Origin: Prauserella alba
GTDB lineage: Bacteria > Actinomycetota > Actinomycetes > Mycobacteriales > Pseudonocardiaceae
Assembly (NCBI RefSeq): GCF_024171735.1
Contig: NZ_JAMTCH010000005.1
Span: 558,001 to 622,000 of the forward strand
Direction of reading: 5' to 3'
Length of the DNA: 64,000 bases
A program made the translations under genes and the position numbers. Every line of letters starts with the position of its first letter. The first letter of the stretch is position 1. The notes below the pieces were generated by a model. That model searched no databases. It was given only the letters and a program-made list of their open reading frames with translations, and had not been told where the DNA came from. Shown one piece after another: positions 7,804 through 17,829 of the stretch.

Positions 7804-9009
7804 GTGAGGTTCGGACAAAACGGGGGAAGCGAACACACCGTCGGCAGGCGGGGAGTGCTGAAGGCGGCCGCTGTGGTCGCACCGGCAGGGGTGCTCGTCG
7901 CCTGCACGGGCGGCGAGGACACGTCGGGTGCGGGCAGCGGTGGCGGCAACGGGGACACCCCGGCCGAGCCGCAGGCCACGATCACCGCGGACCCGAAGGC
8001 CGACGCCCGTGACGTCGAGGTCACCGCGCCCGTCAAACTCACCGTCGCCGAGGGCACGTTCACCGAGGTCGAACTCACCAACGAGGACGGTAAAGCCGTC
8101 GAAGGCAGCCTCAACGACGACAAGACCGAGTGGACCGCCGGCGAACCCCTCGGCTACGGGCGCACCTACACCTACGCCGCGAAAGCCTCCGGCAGCGACG
8201 GCCGCACCGCCGAGTTCGACGGCTCGTTCAGCACGGTCCAGCCGTCCGCCGTCGTGCGCGCCACGTTGTATCCCGGCGACGACGCGGTCGTGGGCGTCGG
8301 CCAGCCCATCACCGTCAAGTTCGACGCCCCGGTCAGCGACCGCGCCGCCGCGCAGCGCGCGCTGTCGGTCGAGACGGAGCCGCAGGTCGAGGGCGCGTGG
8401 GCGTGGCTGAACGACCAGCAGGTCGACTGGCGGCCCCGCGAGTACTGGCCCGCGCACACGCAGGTCCAGGTCGCCGCGAACCTCTACGGCGTGAACTACG
8501 GCGGCGGCGCCTACGGCAAGGCGGACGTCACCACGAAGTTCAGCATCGGGCGTAACCAGGTCGTCAAGGTGCACACGCCGGAGCACCGCATGCGCGTGTA
8601 CCGCGACGGCGCCGAGGTCGCCAACTATCCGTGCAGCAACGGCAAGGACGACAATCCCGACCTCAACACTCCCAACGGCACCGTCATCGTCATGACCAAG
8701 GAGCCGACGTCGATCTTCGACAACGAGGAGTACGGCTACACCGACGTCAAGAAGACCTGGTGCTGCCGCATCTCCAACCACGGCGAGTACATCCACGAGA
8801 ACAAGGAGAACGCCGCCAACATCGGCAAGCGGAACACCTCGCACGGCTGCGTCAACCTGCTGCCCGACGACGCCAAGGCGTACTTCGACTCGGCCATGCT
8901 GGGCGACCCCGTCGAGGTCACCGGTGCGAAGGCCGACTTCCCGACGACGTCGGACGTCATGGACTGGCTGCTCGACTGGGAGACGTGGAAGTCCAAGTCG
9001 GCGCTGTGA
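7804..9009 (+). CDS. L,D-transpeptidase lipoprotein (LprQ/Ldt type)
   Basis: Makes 3-3 cross-links in peptidoglycan outside the membrane. 401 residues: an RR-containing lipoprotein signal (VGRRGVLKAAAVVAP, lipobox LVAC with Cys34), a serine/glycine linker, two Ig-like domains (about 65-250, with PQVEGAWAWLNDQQVDWRP) and a YkuD catalytic domain. The YkuD active site SHGCVN has Cys349 and His347. Domain order matches mycobacterial Ldt proteins, and the locus matches lprQ (Rv0483). It starts at GTG 7804, before a twin-arginine-like stretch that may indicate Tat export. A hairpin with 9-bp stem follows the stop. Confidence 0.93.
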   Translation: MRFGQNGGSEHTVGRRGVLKAAAVVAPAGVLVACTGGEDTSGAGSGGGNGDTPAEPQATITADPKADARDVEVTAPVKLTVAEGTFTEVELTNEDGKAVEGSLNDDKTEWTAGEPLGYGRTYTYAAKASGSDGRTAEFDGSFSTVQPSAVVRATLYPGDDAVVGVGQPITVKFDAPVSDRAAAQRALSVETEPQVEGAWAWLNDQQVDWRPREYWPAHTQVQVAANLYGVNYGGGAYGKADVTTKFSIGRNQVVKVHTPEHRMRVYRDGAEVANYPCSNGKDDNPDLNTPNGTVIVMTKEPTSIFDNEEYGYTDVKKTWCCRISNHGEYIHENKENAANIGKRNTSHGCVNLLPDDAKAYFDSAMLGDPVEVTGAKADFPTTSDVMDWLLDWETWKSKSAL

Positions 9010-9021
9010 GCCGCGGGCCCG

Positions 9022-9047
9022 CCCCGACCGGTACGGCCCGGTCGGGC
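9022..9047 (+). terminator. Hairpin after the L,D-transpeptidase gene
   Basis: CCCGACCGG (9023-9031) pairs perfectly with CCGGTCGGG (9038-9046) across a 6-base loop, 13 bp after the stop. No U-tract follows, as is usual for actinobacteria. Confidence 0.6.
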
Positions 9048-9154
9048 GCCGGAAGGGGGCACGGTTGCGGAGCCGGCGCCGAGGAGCCTGCGCTGAGGTG
9101 CCGACACACGAAGTCTCCGGTCGGTCGTCGTCCCGGCGGCCGGGAGGGCGCTCG

Positions 9155-9241
9155 TCAGTCCTTGTGGACCTCGATGAGCGACCCGGCGGTGATGATGGCC
9201 GCCAGGACGACGATCGCGACGATCAGGATATCGAGAACCAT
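9155..9241 (-). CDS. 28-residue single-pass membrane peptide
   Basis: A short gene of 28 codons beginning MVLDILIVAIVVLAAIITAG and ending in a charged EVHKD tail. A strong ribosome binding site (GAGGAG) lies about 6 bases before the ATG. The peptide is almost entirely one hydrophobic helix (residues 2-20) followed by a short polar tail, so it should insert in the membrane. It lies between the L,D-transpeptidase and terC and is read in the terC direction, about 50 bp beyond the terC stop. Function unknown; it may be a regulator or subunit for a membrane partner. No family was recognised. Confidence 0.6.
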   Translation of the reverse strand: MVLDILIVAIVVLAAIITAGSLIEVHKD

Positions 9242-9290
9242 GGTCGACTCCTCGTCGTTGAGGCGCCGGTGAAGGCCTGGTCGACCCAGT

Positions 9291-10250
9291 CTACGCCTTC
9301 GCGTCGGCCGCTTCGCGGTTCTCGTTGCGCTTCGACACCCGCAGGCTGAGCACGGTCACCACGCCCAGGATGCCGATGATCGCGAGCAGCGAGATCGGCG
9401 TGGGGATGGTCGGAACCGCGGGCCACACGGTGTGTGCCCAGTGCAGCACGAGCTTCACACCGATGAACGCGAGGATGATCGCCAGACCGTGGTTCAGGTA
9501 GATCAGCTTGGCGAGTACCGCCTGCAGCACGAAGTACAGGGCGCGCAGACCGAGCAGGGCGAACGCGTTGGTGGCGAACACGAGGTACGGGTCCTCGGTG
9601 ATGCCGTACACCGCGGGCACCGAGTCCACGGCGAACACGATGTCGGTCGCGAACACGGCGACCACGACGATCGCCAACGGCGTGAGCGCGCGCTTGCCCG
9701 CCTCGCGGACGATCATCTTCGTGCCGCGGTAGTCGTCGGTGACGTGCGTGAAGCGCCGCATCAGCTTCACCGAGCGCATCTCCGACGGATCCTTCTCGTC
9801 CTGGTGGCCCTTGAGCGCCTCCACGAGGATCTTCACCGCGGAGACGAACAGGATGAGGCCGAACACCAGGAACGCCCACGTGCCGGCCTTCAGCATGGCC
9901 GCGCCGAGCGCGATGAAGATGCCGCGCAGCACGAGCGCGCCGACGATGCCGTAGAGCAGCACCCGCTGCTGCACCGCCGCCGGCACGGCGAACCCGGTGA
10001 GGATCAGCAGGAACACGAAGAGGTTGTCCACCGACAGCGACTTCTCGACGACGAAGCCCGTCACGAACTCCGTCGCCTGGCCGCCGCTGTAGACCAGCCA
10101 CACGAACAGCGCGAACACGAACGGCAGCGCCAGGTAGAACACCGACCACCCGACGGCCTCCTTCATGGAGACCTCGTGCGGCTTGCGGGTGATGACGAAG
10201 TCGGCGACCAGCAGGGCGAGCAACACCACGATGCTGACCGTCCAGAGCAT
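9291..10250 (-). CDS. TerC family integral membrane protein (manganese exporter type)
   Basis: 319 residues with about 8-9 membrane helices. The TerC hallmark acidic residues are in FVVEKSLSVDNLFVFLLI (about residues 66-83) and in VVAVFATDIVFAVDSVPAVYGITEDPYLVFATN. TerC/Alx/MeeY proteins export Mn2+ or supply it to exported enzymes. The ATG at 10250 is taken as start; an in-frame ATG at 10262 is equally possible, since neither has a perfect ribosome site. The upstream leader contains a yybP-ykoY-like element (10337-10445), which fits a manganese-responsive role. The C terminus ends in a charged tail (VSKRNENREAADAKA). Confidence 0.9.
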   Translation of the reverse strand: MLWTVSIVVLLALLVADFVITRKPHEVSMKEAVGWSVFYLALPFVFALFVWLVYSGGQATEFVTGFVVEKSLSVDNLFVFLLILTGFAVPAAVQQRVLLYGIVGALVLRGIFIALGAAMLKAGTWAFLVFGLILFVSAVKILVEALKGHQDEKDPSEMRSVKLMRRFTHVTDDYRGTKMIVREAGKRALTPLAIVVVAVFATDIVFAVDSVPAVYGITEDPYLVFATNAFALLGLRALYFVLQAVLAKLIYLNHGLAIILAFIGVKLVLHWAHTVWPAVPTIPTPISLLAIIGILGVVTVLSLRVSKRNENREAADAKA

Positions 10251-10336
10251 GGGTGAGCCCATGCTCTCGGCGGCTCCGGAAGAGCCGGAACCGGCGGCTT
10301 GGACGAGCACACAGACCTCCGCGAACGTGTGAAATC

Positions 10337-10445
10337 GTTCGAGGTCTCCTTCACCCGCGGTGCGCGGGCGGCCTGCCGAGAACGCAATCCGTGCGTTCGT
10401 ATTGACCGGCGAGGCCCAGGGCGGAAGTACTCCCCTCTGCGTCAA
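10337..10445 (-). promoter_or_regulatory. Probable yybP-ykoY manganese riboswitch upstream of terC
   Basis: On the minus strand the leader contains GAGGGGAGTAC (complement of 10425-10437), then a CGGTCAATACG segment and, about 90 bases on, GAAGGAGACCTC (complement of 10341-10352). GAGG at the 5' end can pair with CCTC at the 3' end as helix P1, with the characteristic GGGGAGUA and GGAGACC strands beside it. Just downstream CGAACG and CGTTCG form a stem that could be the expression platform. Position before a terC gene matches the known genomic context of this class. Confidence 0.7.
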
Positions 10446-10629
10446 GTGTCCGGTACGACGGGCGCTGTTGCCAACCCGGGTGTTCATCCCGCCGGGTGTG
10501 ATCCTCGCCGGAGGTCCGGGGCCGGGCGCGGGACGGGGGCCGGTGCGCAGGTCCGGCGCGACGACGGCACCGGGGCGGCGGAACCGCGACCGCGGCAGGC
10601 TCGACACGGCCGGGTGAGAGACTGCCCGG

Positions 10630-11475
10630 GTGCGAACCGAGGTCACAGGTGCAGGCGGGGTCCGGATCGGTGCGATCGTCGAAGGCGCAGCGGGCGCGGA
10701 GGGCGAATCCGGTGACGGCCCGCCCGTGATCGTCTTCGTGCACGGCTGGGCCCAGTCGGCGGACGCGTGGCAGCTGCAGCTGGCCGACCCGCGGCTGGCG
10801 GGCGAGTTCCGCCTCGTCGCGATGGACCTGCGGGGTCACGGCCGCTCCGACGTCCCCGAGGACGGCTACGACGATCCGCGCGCGTGGGCCGACGACCTGG
10901 CGGCGGTGCTGCACCTCGCGGGCAGACCCGCGGTGGTCGTCGGCTGGTCGTACGGCGGTCTCGTCATCACCGACTACCTGCGCGTCCACGGCACCGCCGG
11001 GCTGGCGGGCGTCGTCTACGCGGGCGCGATCACCGAACTGGGCCGCGACCACCCGGGCGGCGCGGTCGGGCCCGCCATGCGGGCGGCGCTGCCCGACGCG
11101 TTGTCGGCCGACGTCGACGTGGCCCGTCCCGCGGTGCAACGGCTCTGCGGCGGCATGACGGCGGGCTCCGGCGGCGAGTCGTTCGTCGACGACATCCTCG
11201 CCGTGCCAGCACACGTGCGCGGGGGACTGTTCCGCAGGGACGTCGGCTCGGCAGACGTGCTCGAAGCCGTCGACGTGCCCGCGCTCGTGCTGCACGGCGA
11301 ACGCGACGCCGTTGTCGACATCACCGCCGCCGAGTACGCGGCCGGGAAGATTCCGGGGGCCTGCCGACGTTGGCTGCCTGGGGTGGGTCATCTTCCGTTC
11401 GCGGAGGACGCGCAGACGTTCGGCGAGGAGCTGGTGGCCTTCGCCCGCGACGCGTACAGAAAGGTGAACCGGTGA
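10630..11475 (+). CDS. Alpha/beta-fold hydrolase
   Basis: 281-residue alpha/beta hydrolase. Oxyanion loop HGWAQS lies at 39-44, nucleophile elbow GWSYGG places Ser107, the acid is in HGERDAVVD and the histidine in GVGHLPF. This is the general esterase/peroxidase-like group and the substrate cannot be told. It starts at GTG 10630 after the divergent terC leader. Its TGA overlaps the GTG of mshA (GTGA), so it is co-translated with mycothiol synthesis, but whether it acts in that pathway is unknown. Confidence 0.85.
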   Translation: MRTEVTGAGGVRIGAIVEGAAGAEGESGDGPPVIVFVHGWAQSADAWQLQLADPRLAGEFRLVAMDLRGHGRSDVPEDGYDDPRAWADDLAAVLHLAGRPAVVVGWSYGGLVITDYLRVHGTAGLAGVVYAGAITELGRDHPGGAVGPAMRAALPDALSADVDVARPAVQRLCGGMTAGSGGESFVDDILAVPAHVRGGLFRRDVGSADVLEAVDVPALVLHGERDAVVDITAAEYAAGKIPGACRRWLPGVGHLPFAEDAQTFGEELVAFARDAYRKVNR

Positions 11476-12788
11476 AGATCCCCTGGTACCGGCAGGCGGT
11501 TGCGTACCGGCAGGCGGCGGCGACGCAACAGCCACGCCGGGTGGCGGTGCTGACCGTGCATACCTCTCCGCTGGAGCAGCCGGGCACCGGCGACGCGGGT
11601 GGCATGAACGTCTACATCGCCCAGACGGCCCAGGAGATGGCCAGACGCGGCGTGCAGGTCGAGGTGTTCACGCGCGCCACGTCGTCGGACCAGCCGCCGG
11701 TAGCCGAACTCGCCCCCGGAGTGCTCGTGCGGCACATTCCCGCGGGCCCGTTCGAACCACTGTCCCGCAGTGAGCTGCCCGCTCAGCTGTGCGCGTTCAC
11801 CAACGGAGTGCTGCGCACGGAGGCGTTCCACGAGCCCGGCTACTACGACCTGATCCATTCGCACTACTGGCTGTCCGGCCAGGTCGGCTGGCTCGCGCGC
11901 GACCGGTGGGGCGTGCCGCTGGTCCACACCGCCCACACCCTCGCCAAGGTGAAGAACGCCGCGCTCGCCGAGGGGGACACGCCGGAACCGCGCACGCGCG
12001 TGATCGGCGAACAGCAGGTGGTCGACGAGGCGGACCAGCTGATCGTCAACACCGGTGTCGAGGCCGACCAGCTCGTCGACCTCTATGACGCCGACCCGCG
12101 AGCCGTGCGGACCGTGTCGCCGGGTGTCGACCTGGAGCGGTTCCGGCCGGGGTCGCAGGCGCGGTCGCGTCGGGTCCTCGGGTTGAGTGACGACTCCGTG
12201 GTGCTGGCGTTCGCCGGCCGCATCCAGCCGTTGAAGGCCCCGGACGTGCTGCTGCGCGCGGCGGCGGAACTGGTCGGGCGCAGGCCGGAACTGCGCAGCA
12301 GGCTCGTCGTGTTGATCGCGGGCGGGCCGTCGGGAACCGGACTGGAACAGCCGGAGTCACTGAAGGCACTCGCCGCGGACCTCGGCATCGCGGACCTGAC
12401 CAGGTTCCTGCCGCCGCAGGGGGGAGCAGGTCTGGTCGACGTGTACCGGGCCGCGGACGTCGTGGCGGTGCCGAGTCACAACGAGTCGTTCGGCCTGGTG
12501 GCGCTGGAGGCGCAGGCCTGCGGGACTCCGGTGGTCGCCGCCTCGGTGGGCGGACTGCCCGTGGCGGTCGACCACGGCACGTCGGGACTGCTCGTCGGAT
12601 CGCACCGGGCGCCGGAATGGGCCGACGCGCTGGCCGACGCGGCGTTGCGGCGCCGGGACGCCCTCGCCGCGGGTGCGGTGCGGCACGCCCGGCGGTTCTC
12701 GTGGCAGCGGACGACGGACACGCTGCTGGGCAGTTACGCCGACGCGCGCGGCGCGTTCCGCCGTGCGGCCCTGGAGGTGGCGGTGTGA
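11472..12788 (+). CDS. mshA: D-inositol-3-phosphate glycosyltransferase
   Basis: MshA joins UDP-GlcNAc to 1L-myo-inositol-1-phosphate, the first step of mycothiol synthesis, in the cytoplasm. 438 residues in a GT-B (GT4) fold: the N-terminal [20 protein letters not shown] signature binds the acceptor, [18 protein letters not shown] opens the C-terminal domain, and [20 protein letters not shown] carries the UDP-sugar-binding glutamates. The GTG at 11472 overlaps the previous stop by 3 bases. Members of this family in other actinobacteria share the tail DTLLGSY. The end overlaps the next gene by GTGA. Confidence 0.95.
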   Translation: MKIPWYRQAVAYRQAAATQQPRRVAVLTVHTSPLEQPGTGDAGGMNVYIAQTAQEMARRGVQVEVFTRATSSDQPPVAELAPGVLVRHIPAGPFEPLSRSELPAQLCAFTNGVLRTEAFHEPGYYDLIHSHYWLSGQVGWLARDRWGVPLVHTAHTLAKVKNAALAEGDTPEPRTRVIGEQQVVDEADQLIVNTGVEADQLVDLYDADPRAVRTVSPGVDLERFRPGSQARSRRVLGLSDDSVVLAFAGRIQPLKAPDVLLRAAAELVGRRPELRSRLVVLIAGGPSGTGLEQPESLKALAADLGIADLTRFLPPQGGAGLVDVYRAADVVAVPSHNESFGLVALEAQACGTPVVAASVGGLPVAVDHGTSGLLVGSHRAPEWADALADAALRRRDALAAGAVRHARRFSWQRTTDTLLGSYADARGAFRRAALEVAV

Positions 12789-13318
12789 GCGAGCGCGACG
12801 TGGGCGACGTCGACGCGATCGTGCGGTCGGCGCTCGACGCTTCGGAGGTGCCGTACGACCGGCGGGCCGACGGCGTGTATTTCGTGACGCTGCCGGGCGT
12901 GAAGAAGCTGCAGACGAACGCGTGGCTGGTCGTGCGGGAGCATTCGCTGGCGGTGGAGGCATTCGTGTGCCGGCGCCCCGACGAGGCCTGCGAGGACGTC
13001 TATCGGTTCCTGCTGCGGCGCAACGCGAAGCTGTACGGCGTGGCCTACACGCTGGACTCGGCGGGCGACATCTACCTGGTGGGCAGGCTGGGACTGGACG
13101 CGGTCTCCGCCGCCGAGGTCGACACCGTGCTGGGCCAGGTTCTGGAAACGGCCGACGGGGACTTCAACACCCTGCTGGAGCTGGGTTTCGCGAGTTCGAT
13201 CCGCAGGGAGTGGGACTGGCGCGTGAGCCGCGGCGAGTCGTTGGCGAACCTGCAGGCGTTCAAGCACCTGGTGGAGCCGGCTTCGAATCACGAGCCGGGC
13301 ACGCTGACGGACGACTAG
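12785..13318 (+). CDS. YbjN domain-containing protein
   Basis: 177 residues of the YbjN/sensory-transduction-like family, typically encoded directly after mshA in actinobacteria (Rv0487 position). YbjN proteins resemble type III secretion chaperones in fold, and in E. coli YbjN affects stress and motility; no enzyme activity is known. Features include a central [18 protein letters not shown] strand pair and [28 protein letters not shown], the best-conserved block. The GTG start overlaps the mshA TGA. It is the last gene of the hydrolase-mshA-ybjN operon; a repeat array begins about 40 bp after the stop. Confidence 0.83.
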   Translation: MSERDVGDVDAIVRSALDASEVPYDRRADGVYFVTLPGVKKLQTNAWLVVREHSLAVEAFVCRRPDEACEDVYRFLLRRNAKLYGVAYTLDSAGDIYLVGRLGLDAVSAAEVDTVLGQVLETADGDFNTLLELGFASSIRREWDWRVSRGESLANLQAFKHLVEPASNHEPGTLTDD

Positions 13319-14044
13319 TGCGGCGGGCCGGAGTGCCGACCATACGCGGCTGAGTGCAGAACACGCGCGTCCGAATGCAGGACACGGGCGTCTGGGCGCA
13401 GGACACGCGCACGGGAAACAACGGGTGCTGGTCCGAACGAATGGTGCCCAGCGCTCGCCCAGGTGGGGGAGCACGCATCGTGGGGGTCCAGGGGACTCGG
13501 CGCTGGGCTCAACGAAGAGATCAGTGGGCTCAACGAGGAGACCGCTGATCGGCGGGCGCGTCCCGCGAGCGCAGTTCCCCGAAGTGGTCGACGGGGCGGC
13601 TCGAGGGAGGGGGGAGTCGCGAACTCGAGCCGCCCCGTGGACCTTCCCGCCTGTTCGGACCCGGTGACGAGGGGGATGCCAACGGGGCCGGCGGGCCGCA
13701 GCTCGGCAGGGGGGAGACGAGCTGCGATCTGCTCCCGCGTTGCTCGGCCCGGGGAGTGCGTGGTTCCGGGCCGTGCGGGCTCAACTGTCAACTTGTCAGA
13801 CTCGGCACTGTAATCACAAGACTACTGGCTACTCTATTCGAGTGAAATTTCCCGACAGGTTGAACACACTGCGGCCCTGTCAACGCCATCGACCTGTAGA
13901 TGCACACCCCGATCGAGAGTTCGTACCGACTTCACCGCGCGTTGAAGACACTCTGTGTAGATCGCGTGGTAGGGCGGAGGAACCCGTTAACGCAGTGGCC
14001 GACGTCGCGCTACTCGAATCGGCGGAGCATGGCACGCTGAGACC
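13319..14044. other. 726-bp gene-free region with repeats and a low-GC leader before gpmA
   Basis: No supported gene. Array E (13355-13412) is followed by a different 21-bp pair: GGGCTCAACGA at 13505 and 13526. From about 13785 the sequence is clearly poorer in GC (TCAACTTGTCAGACTCGG, TAATCACAAGACTACTGG, GAGTGAAATTTCCCG) and probably contains the gpmA promoter. Open frames through the segment show no domains. Confidence 0.5.
13355..13412. repeat. 21-bp tandem repeat, GCAGGACACG subtype, 3 units (array E)
   Basis: ACACG cores end at 13365, 13386 and 13407, each preceded by GCAG(A/G). The array lies about 40 bp after the ybjN stop. Confidence 0.88.
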
Positions 14045-14794
14045 ATGGCCGAACTTGGGACTCTCGTGCTGCTGCGTCACGGGCAGAGCACATGGAACGC
14101 GGAAAACCTGTTCACCGGCTGGGTCGACGTCCCGTTGTCCGACCAGGGCGAGGACGAGGCGGCGCGCGGCGGGCAGCTGCTCGCCGAGGCCGGCCTGCTG
14201 CCGGACGTGGTGCACACGTCGTTGCTGCGCAGGGCGATTTCGACGGCCAACATCGCGCTCGACGGGGCCGACCGGCACTGGATCGACGTCCGCCGGAACT
14301 GGCGGCTCAACGAGCGGCACTACGGCGCGCTGCAGGGCAAGAACAAGAAGGAGATCGCCGACGAGTTCGGCGAGGAGCAATTCATGCTGTGGCGCCGGTC
14401 CTACGACACGCCGCCGCCGGAGATCGCGCGGGGCAGCGAGTTCAGCCAGGACGCCGACCCGCGGTACCAGGACATCGACGGCGACCTGCCGCTGACCGAG
14501 TGCCTCAAGGACGTCGTGGCACGACTGCTGCCGTACTGGGAGTCCTCGATCGTGCCCGACCTGCGGGCGGGGAAGAACGTGCTCGTCGCGGCGCACGGCA
14601 ACTCGCTGCGCGCGCTGGTCAAGCACCTCGACGGCGTCTCCGAGGCCGACATCGCCGGGCTGAACATCCCGACCGGGATCCCGCTGCGGTACGACCTCGA
14701 CGCCGGGCTCCAGCCCACCAACCCCGGTGGCACGTATCTCGACCCGGAGACGGCAGAGAAGGCGGCTGCCGCGGTCGCCAACCAGGGCCGCTGA
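14045..14794 (+). CDS. gpmA: 2,3-bisphosphoglycerate-dependent phosphoglycerate mutase
   Basis: Interconverts 3- and 2-phosphoglycerate in glycolysis, using a phosphohistidine. 249 residues, the normal length. The [18 protein letters not shown] signature places the catalytic His12. [18 protein letters not shown] contains the conserved glutamate and substrate contacts, and [14 protein letters not shown] the second histidine. It starts at ATG 14045 and lies just upstream of senX3-regX3, as gpm1 does in mycobacteria. A strong hairpin follows the stop. Confidence 0.95.
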   Translation: MAELGTLVLLRHGQSTWNAENLFTGWVDVPLSDQGEDEAARGGQLLAEAGLLPDVVHTSLLRRAISTANIALDGADRHWIDVRRNWRLNERHYGALQGKNKKEIADEFGEEQFMLWRRSYDTPPPEIARGSEFSQDADPRYQDIDGDLPLTECLKDVVARLLPYWESSIVPDLRAGKNVLVAAHGNSLRALVKHLDGVSEADIAGLNIPTGIPLRYDLDAGLQPTNPGGTYLDPETAEKAAAAVANQGR

Positions 14795-14822
14795 GCCGCA
14801 CCGCCGTCGACACCGGACGCAG

Positions 14823-14851
14823 GGGCCGCCTTCGGAACGCGAGGGCGGCCC
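14823..14851 (+). terminator. Terminator hairpin of gpmA
   Basis: GGGCCGCC (14823-14830) pairs with GGCGGCCC (14844-14851) around a 13-base loop, followed by TTCG. It sits between convergent gpmA and the ribbon-helix-helix gene. Confidence 0.65.
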
Positions 14852-14878
14852 TTCGCATGTCCACGGCACGCGAGCCGG

Positions 14879-15193
14879 CTACGCCGTTCGCTGGAACACC
14901 TCGCGTTCGAGCCGTGCCAGCCGCTCCGCGACGGTGCCGCCCGAGCCTTCCCGCTCGGCCTGCAGGCGGTCCAGCGCCCAGATGCGGATGAGTGTCGACA
15001 CCGGGAGTTTCGCGTCGTCGGCGGCGGCCTGCTGGAGCCGGTCGTGTTCCTCCGTGGAGAGACGCACCGACACGACGGCCGGACGGCCGAGGTGGTGACG
15101 GCTCACCTCGACGTGGCCGGGCGTGGTGCCCGAGGCGTCGTACTGTTCCGCCGCCGCGCCTTCGTCGGTCAGCAACGTGTCGATCTCACGCAT
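14879..15193 (-). CDS. Ribbon-helix-helix-like protein
   Basis: 104 residues. The segment HHLGRPAVVSVRLSTEEHDRLQQAAADDAKLPVSTLIRIWALDRL fits a ribbon-helix-helix DNA-binding fold (strand, two helices, about residues 40-85) of the CopG/antitoxin type. It is followed by a short C-terminal helix rich in arginine and glutamate. No toxin-like gene adjoins it, so it is either an orphan antitoxin or a small repressor. ATG 15193 was chosen; the 15280 start would add an arginine-rich stretch with no similarity. Convergent with gpmA. Confidence 0.6.
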   Translation of the reverse strand: MREIDTLLTDEGAAAEQYDASGTTPGHVEVSRHHLGRPAVVSVRLSTEEHDRLQQAAADDAKLPVSTLIRIWALDRLQAEREGSGGTVAERLARLEREVFQRTA

Positions 15194-15775
15194 CGTCGAC
15201 CTCCACGTATGTCCGCCGATCGCTCTGATTCGAAAACCACGCGTTCGTACCCCACCAGTCACCGTCCGGGTGTTCGTCATCGCCGACCACGGGACTGACG
15301 AAGGATCACCGTGAGGATCGATCCGGCCGTCACCGAGTGTCCGACGACTCGAACCGAGCGGCCGCTCCTGCTTGCCGGGTCAGGTCGTTGCCGGACCGCG
15401 TGCGCGTCTTGCACCGCCTCATCCGCCCAGGACGTTTCGAGGCGGCCAGGCGCCGTCGTGCGGCAGCGCGCCGATAAGGGGTGGTCGGGCGACAGGTGGG
15501 GCAACACGGCCCCTGGAACCCGCACAACACGCGCCCCGGAGAGCGCAACACGCGCCCCGGAGAGCGCAACACGCGCCCCGGAGGGCGCAACACGGGCGCG
15601 GCGGGCGGGGTGGACACGGGGTGCGCCGGGGTCGGGTGGACGGTGGCGGAAAGGGCGTTCGGGGTACGGCAGGTGAACTGGATCTTGCCTGGTGGCGAAC
15701 ACATGGCCCCGGAGTGTCAGGCCGGTCACCGCTCGGCCTCCAGGACTAGGACAACCGCCCCGGCGAATGCTTACG
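15194..15775. other. Gene-free region upstream of senX3
   Basis: 582 bp between divergent genes. It contains repeat array F and presumably the senX3-regX3 promoter close to 15700-15775. Long frames here are translations of the repeat (RNTRPGE units) and have no family match. No clear PHO-box-like direct repeat was seen. Confidence 0.45.
15500..15604. repeat. 21-bp ACACG-core tandem repeat, 5 units (array F)
   Basis: ACACG cores end at 15508, 15529, 15550, 15571 and 15592. Units 3 and 4 are nearly identical (GAGAGCGCAACACGCGCCCC), the most homogeneous part of any array here, suggesting recent duplication. Confidence 0.92.
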
Positions 15776-17109
15776 ATGCGAAGCGTGACGGCGTCCGGAT
15801 CGGTCCTGCTGGCCACTGCCGCTCTGGTGGTCGGCATCGCTGTCGGTTTCTTCTTCTTCCGCACCCGTGGCCGGGACGTCCCCGAGCCGGCAGGCCCCAC
15901 GGCCGCCGAGTTGCTGCTGCGTTCGGTGCGGTCGTCGGAGACCGGCGTGGTGATGCTCAATCGCTTCGGCGACCTGGTGTTGCACAACACGCGCGCCGAG
16001 GAACTCGGCCTGCTGCGCGGCAGCCAGGTCGACGGGCGGGTGCGCGACGCGGCGCAGCGCGTGGTCGAAACGGACGAGGCGTTCGAGGTCGACATCTCGC
16101 CCGACGAGGTTCGCGGCAGGCAGCCGGAGGCCGTTGTGGCCAACCTGCGGCCACTGGGTGACGGCTTCACGATCGTGGAGGCCGTCGACCACTCCGACGC
16201 GGCCCGGCTGGAGGCGACGCGGCGCGACTTCGTCGCCAACGTCAGCCACGAGCTGAAGACCCCGGTCGGTGCGATCGCGCTGCTGGCGGAGGCCGTCCTC
16301 GACGCCGACAGTGCCGAGGAGGCACGGCGGTTCAGCGAGAAGATCCTCCGCGAGTCGAACCGGCTCGGCAAACTCGTCACGGAGCTCATCGCGCTGTCCC
16401 GCCTCCAGGGGGCGGAGAAGCTGCCCGAGATGACGGTCGTCGACGTCGACGGCGTCGTCGCCGAGACGCTGTCGCGCACCAAGCTCGCCGCGGAGACCGC
16501 CGACATCACGGTCACCACCGACGGCCCGAGCGGCCTCGAGGTCGACGGGGACCGCACGCTGCTCGTCACGGCCCTGTCGAACCTGCTCGACAACGCGATC
16601 GCCTACTCGCGGCAGTCCAGCCCCGTGTCGATCAGCCGCAGGCTCACCGACGGCCACGTCGAGCTGGCCGTCACCGACCGCGGTCTCGGCATCGCACTCG
16701 ACGAGCAGCAGCGCGTGTTCGAACGGTTCTACCGCGCCGACAAGGCCCGCTCCCGTGCGACCGGCGGCACCGGCCTCGGCCTGGCGATCGTCAAGCACGT
16801 CGCCGCCAACCACGGTGGCGAGGTGCGGCTGTGGAGCAGGCCGGGTGTCGGATCGACGTTCACGCTGCGGATCCCCGCGCGCACGAGCGCGGAAGCGACC
16901 GACCCGGCCGCATCGGCCACGGCTTCCGATACCGACCCCGACATCGACTCCGAGGCCGGCTCCGAGATCGGCTCCGAGGAAGCCGGGGACGTGCCGGCCG
17001 CGAGTACCGCCTCAGCAACCGAGACCCCAGACCAGCGCAGCGACGACCCGACCGGGCAGCCGCTGGTCACCAGCGTGCGGCAACGCACCGAACCGGGAGG
17101 AACAACGCA

Positions 17110-17113
<4 letters not shown>
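15776..17113 (+). CDS. senX3: Sensor histidine kinase SenX3
   Basis: Membrane kinase that controls RegX3 in the phosphate-starvation response. 445 residues: one or two N-terminal helices (LLATAALVVGIAVGFFFF), a PAS-like domain (about 45-140), the H-box FVANVSHELKTPVGAI with His158, then an HATPase domain with N-box LSNLLDNAIAYS, DRGLGI and GGTGLGLAIVKHVA. Residues after ~370 form an acidic, low-complexity tail (DTDPDIDSEAGSEIGSEE) longer than in mycobacterial SenX3. Start: ATG 15776, with GTG 15785 as alternative; earlier starts read through non-homologous sequence. The stop overlaps the regX3 start. Confidence 0.93.
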
Positions 17114-17802
<689 letters not shown>

Positions 17803-17829
17803 ACGCAAGGCCCGGTACCGTGGATACTC

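Noticed and set aside
14879-15193. Toxin-antitoxin pair
   Set aside because: Only an antitoxin-like ribbon-helix-helix protein is present; neither side has a toxin-sized gene.
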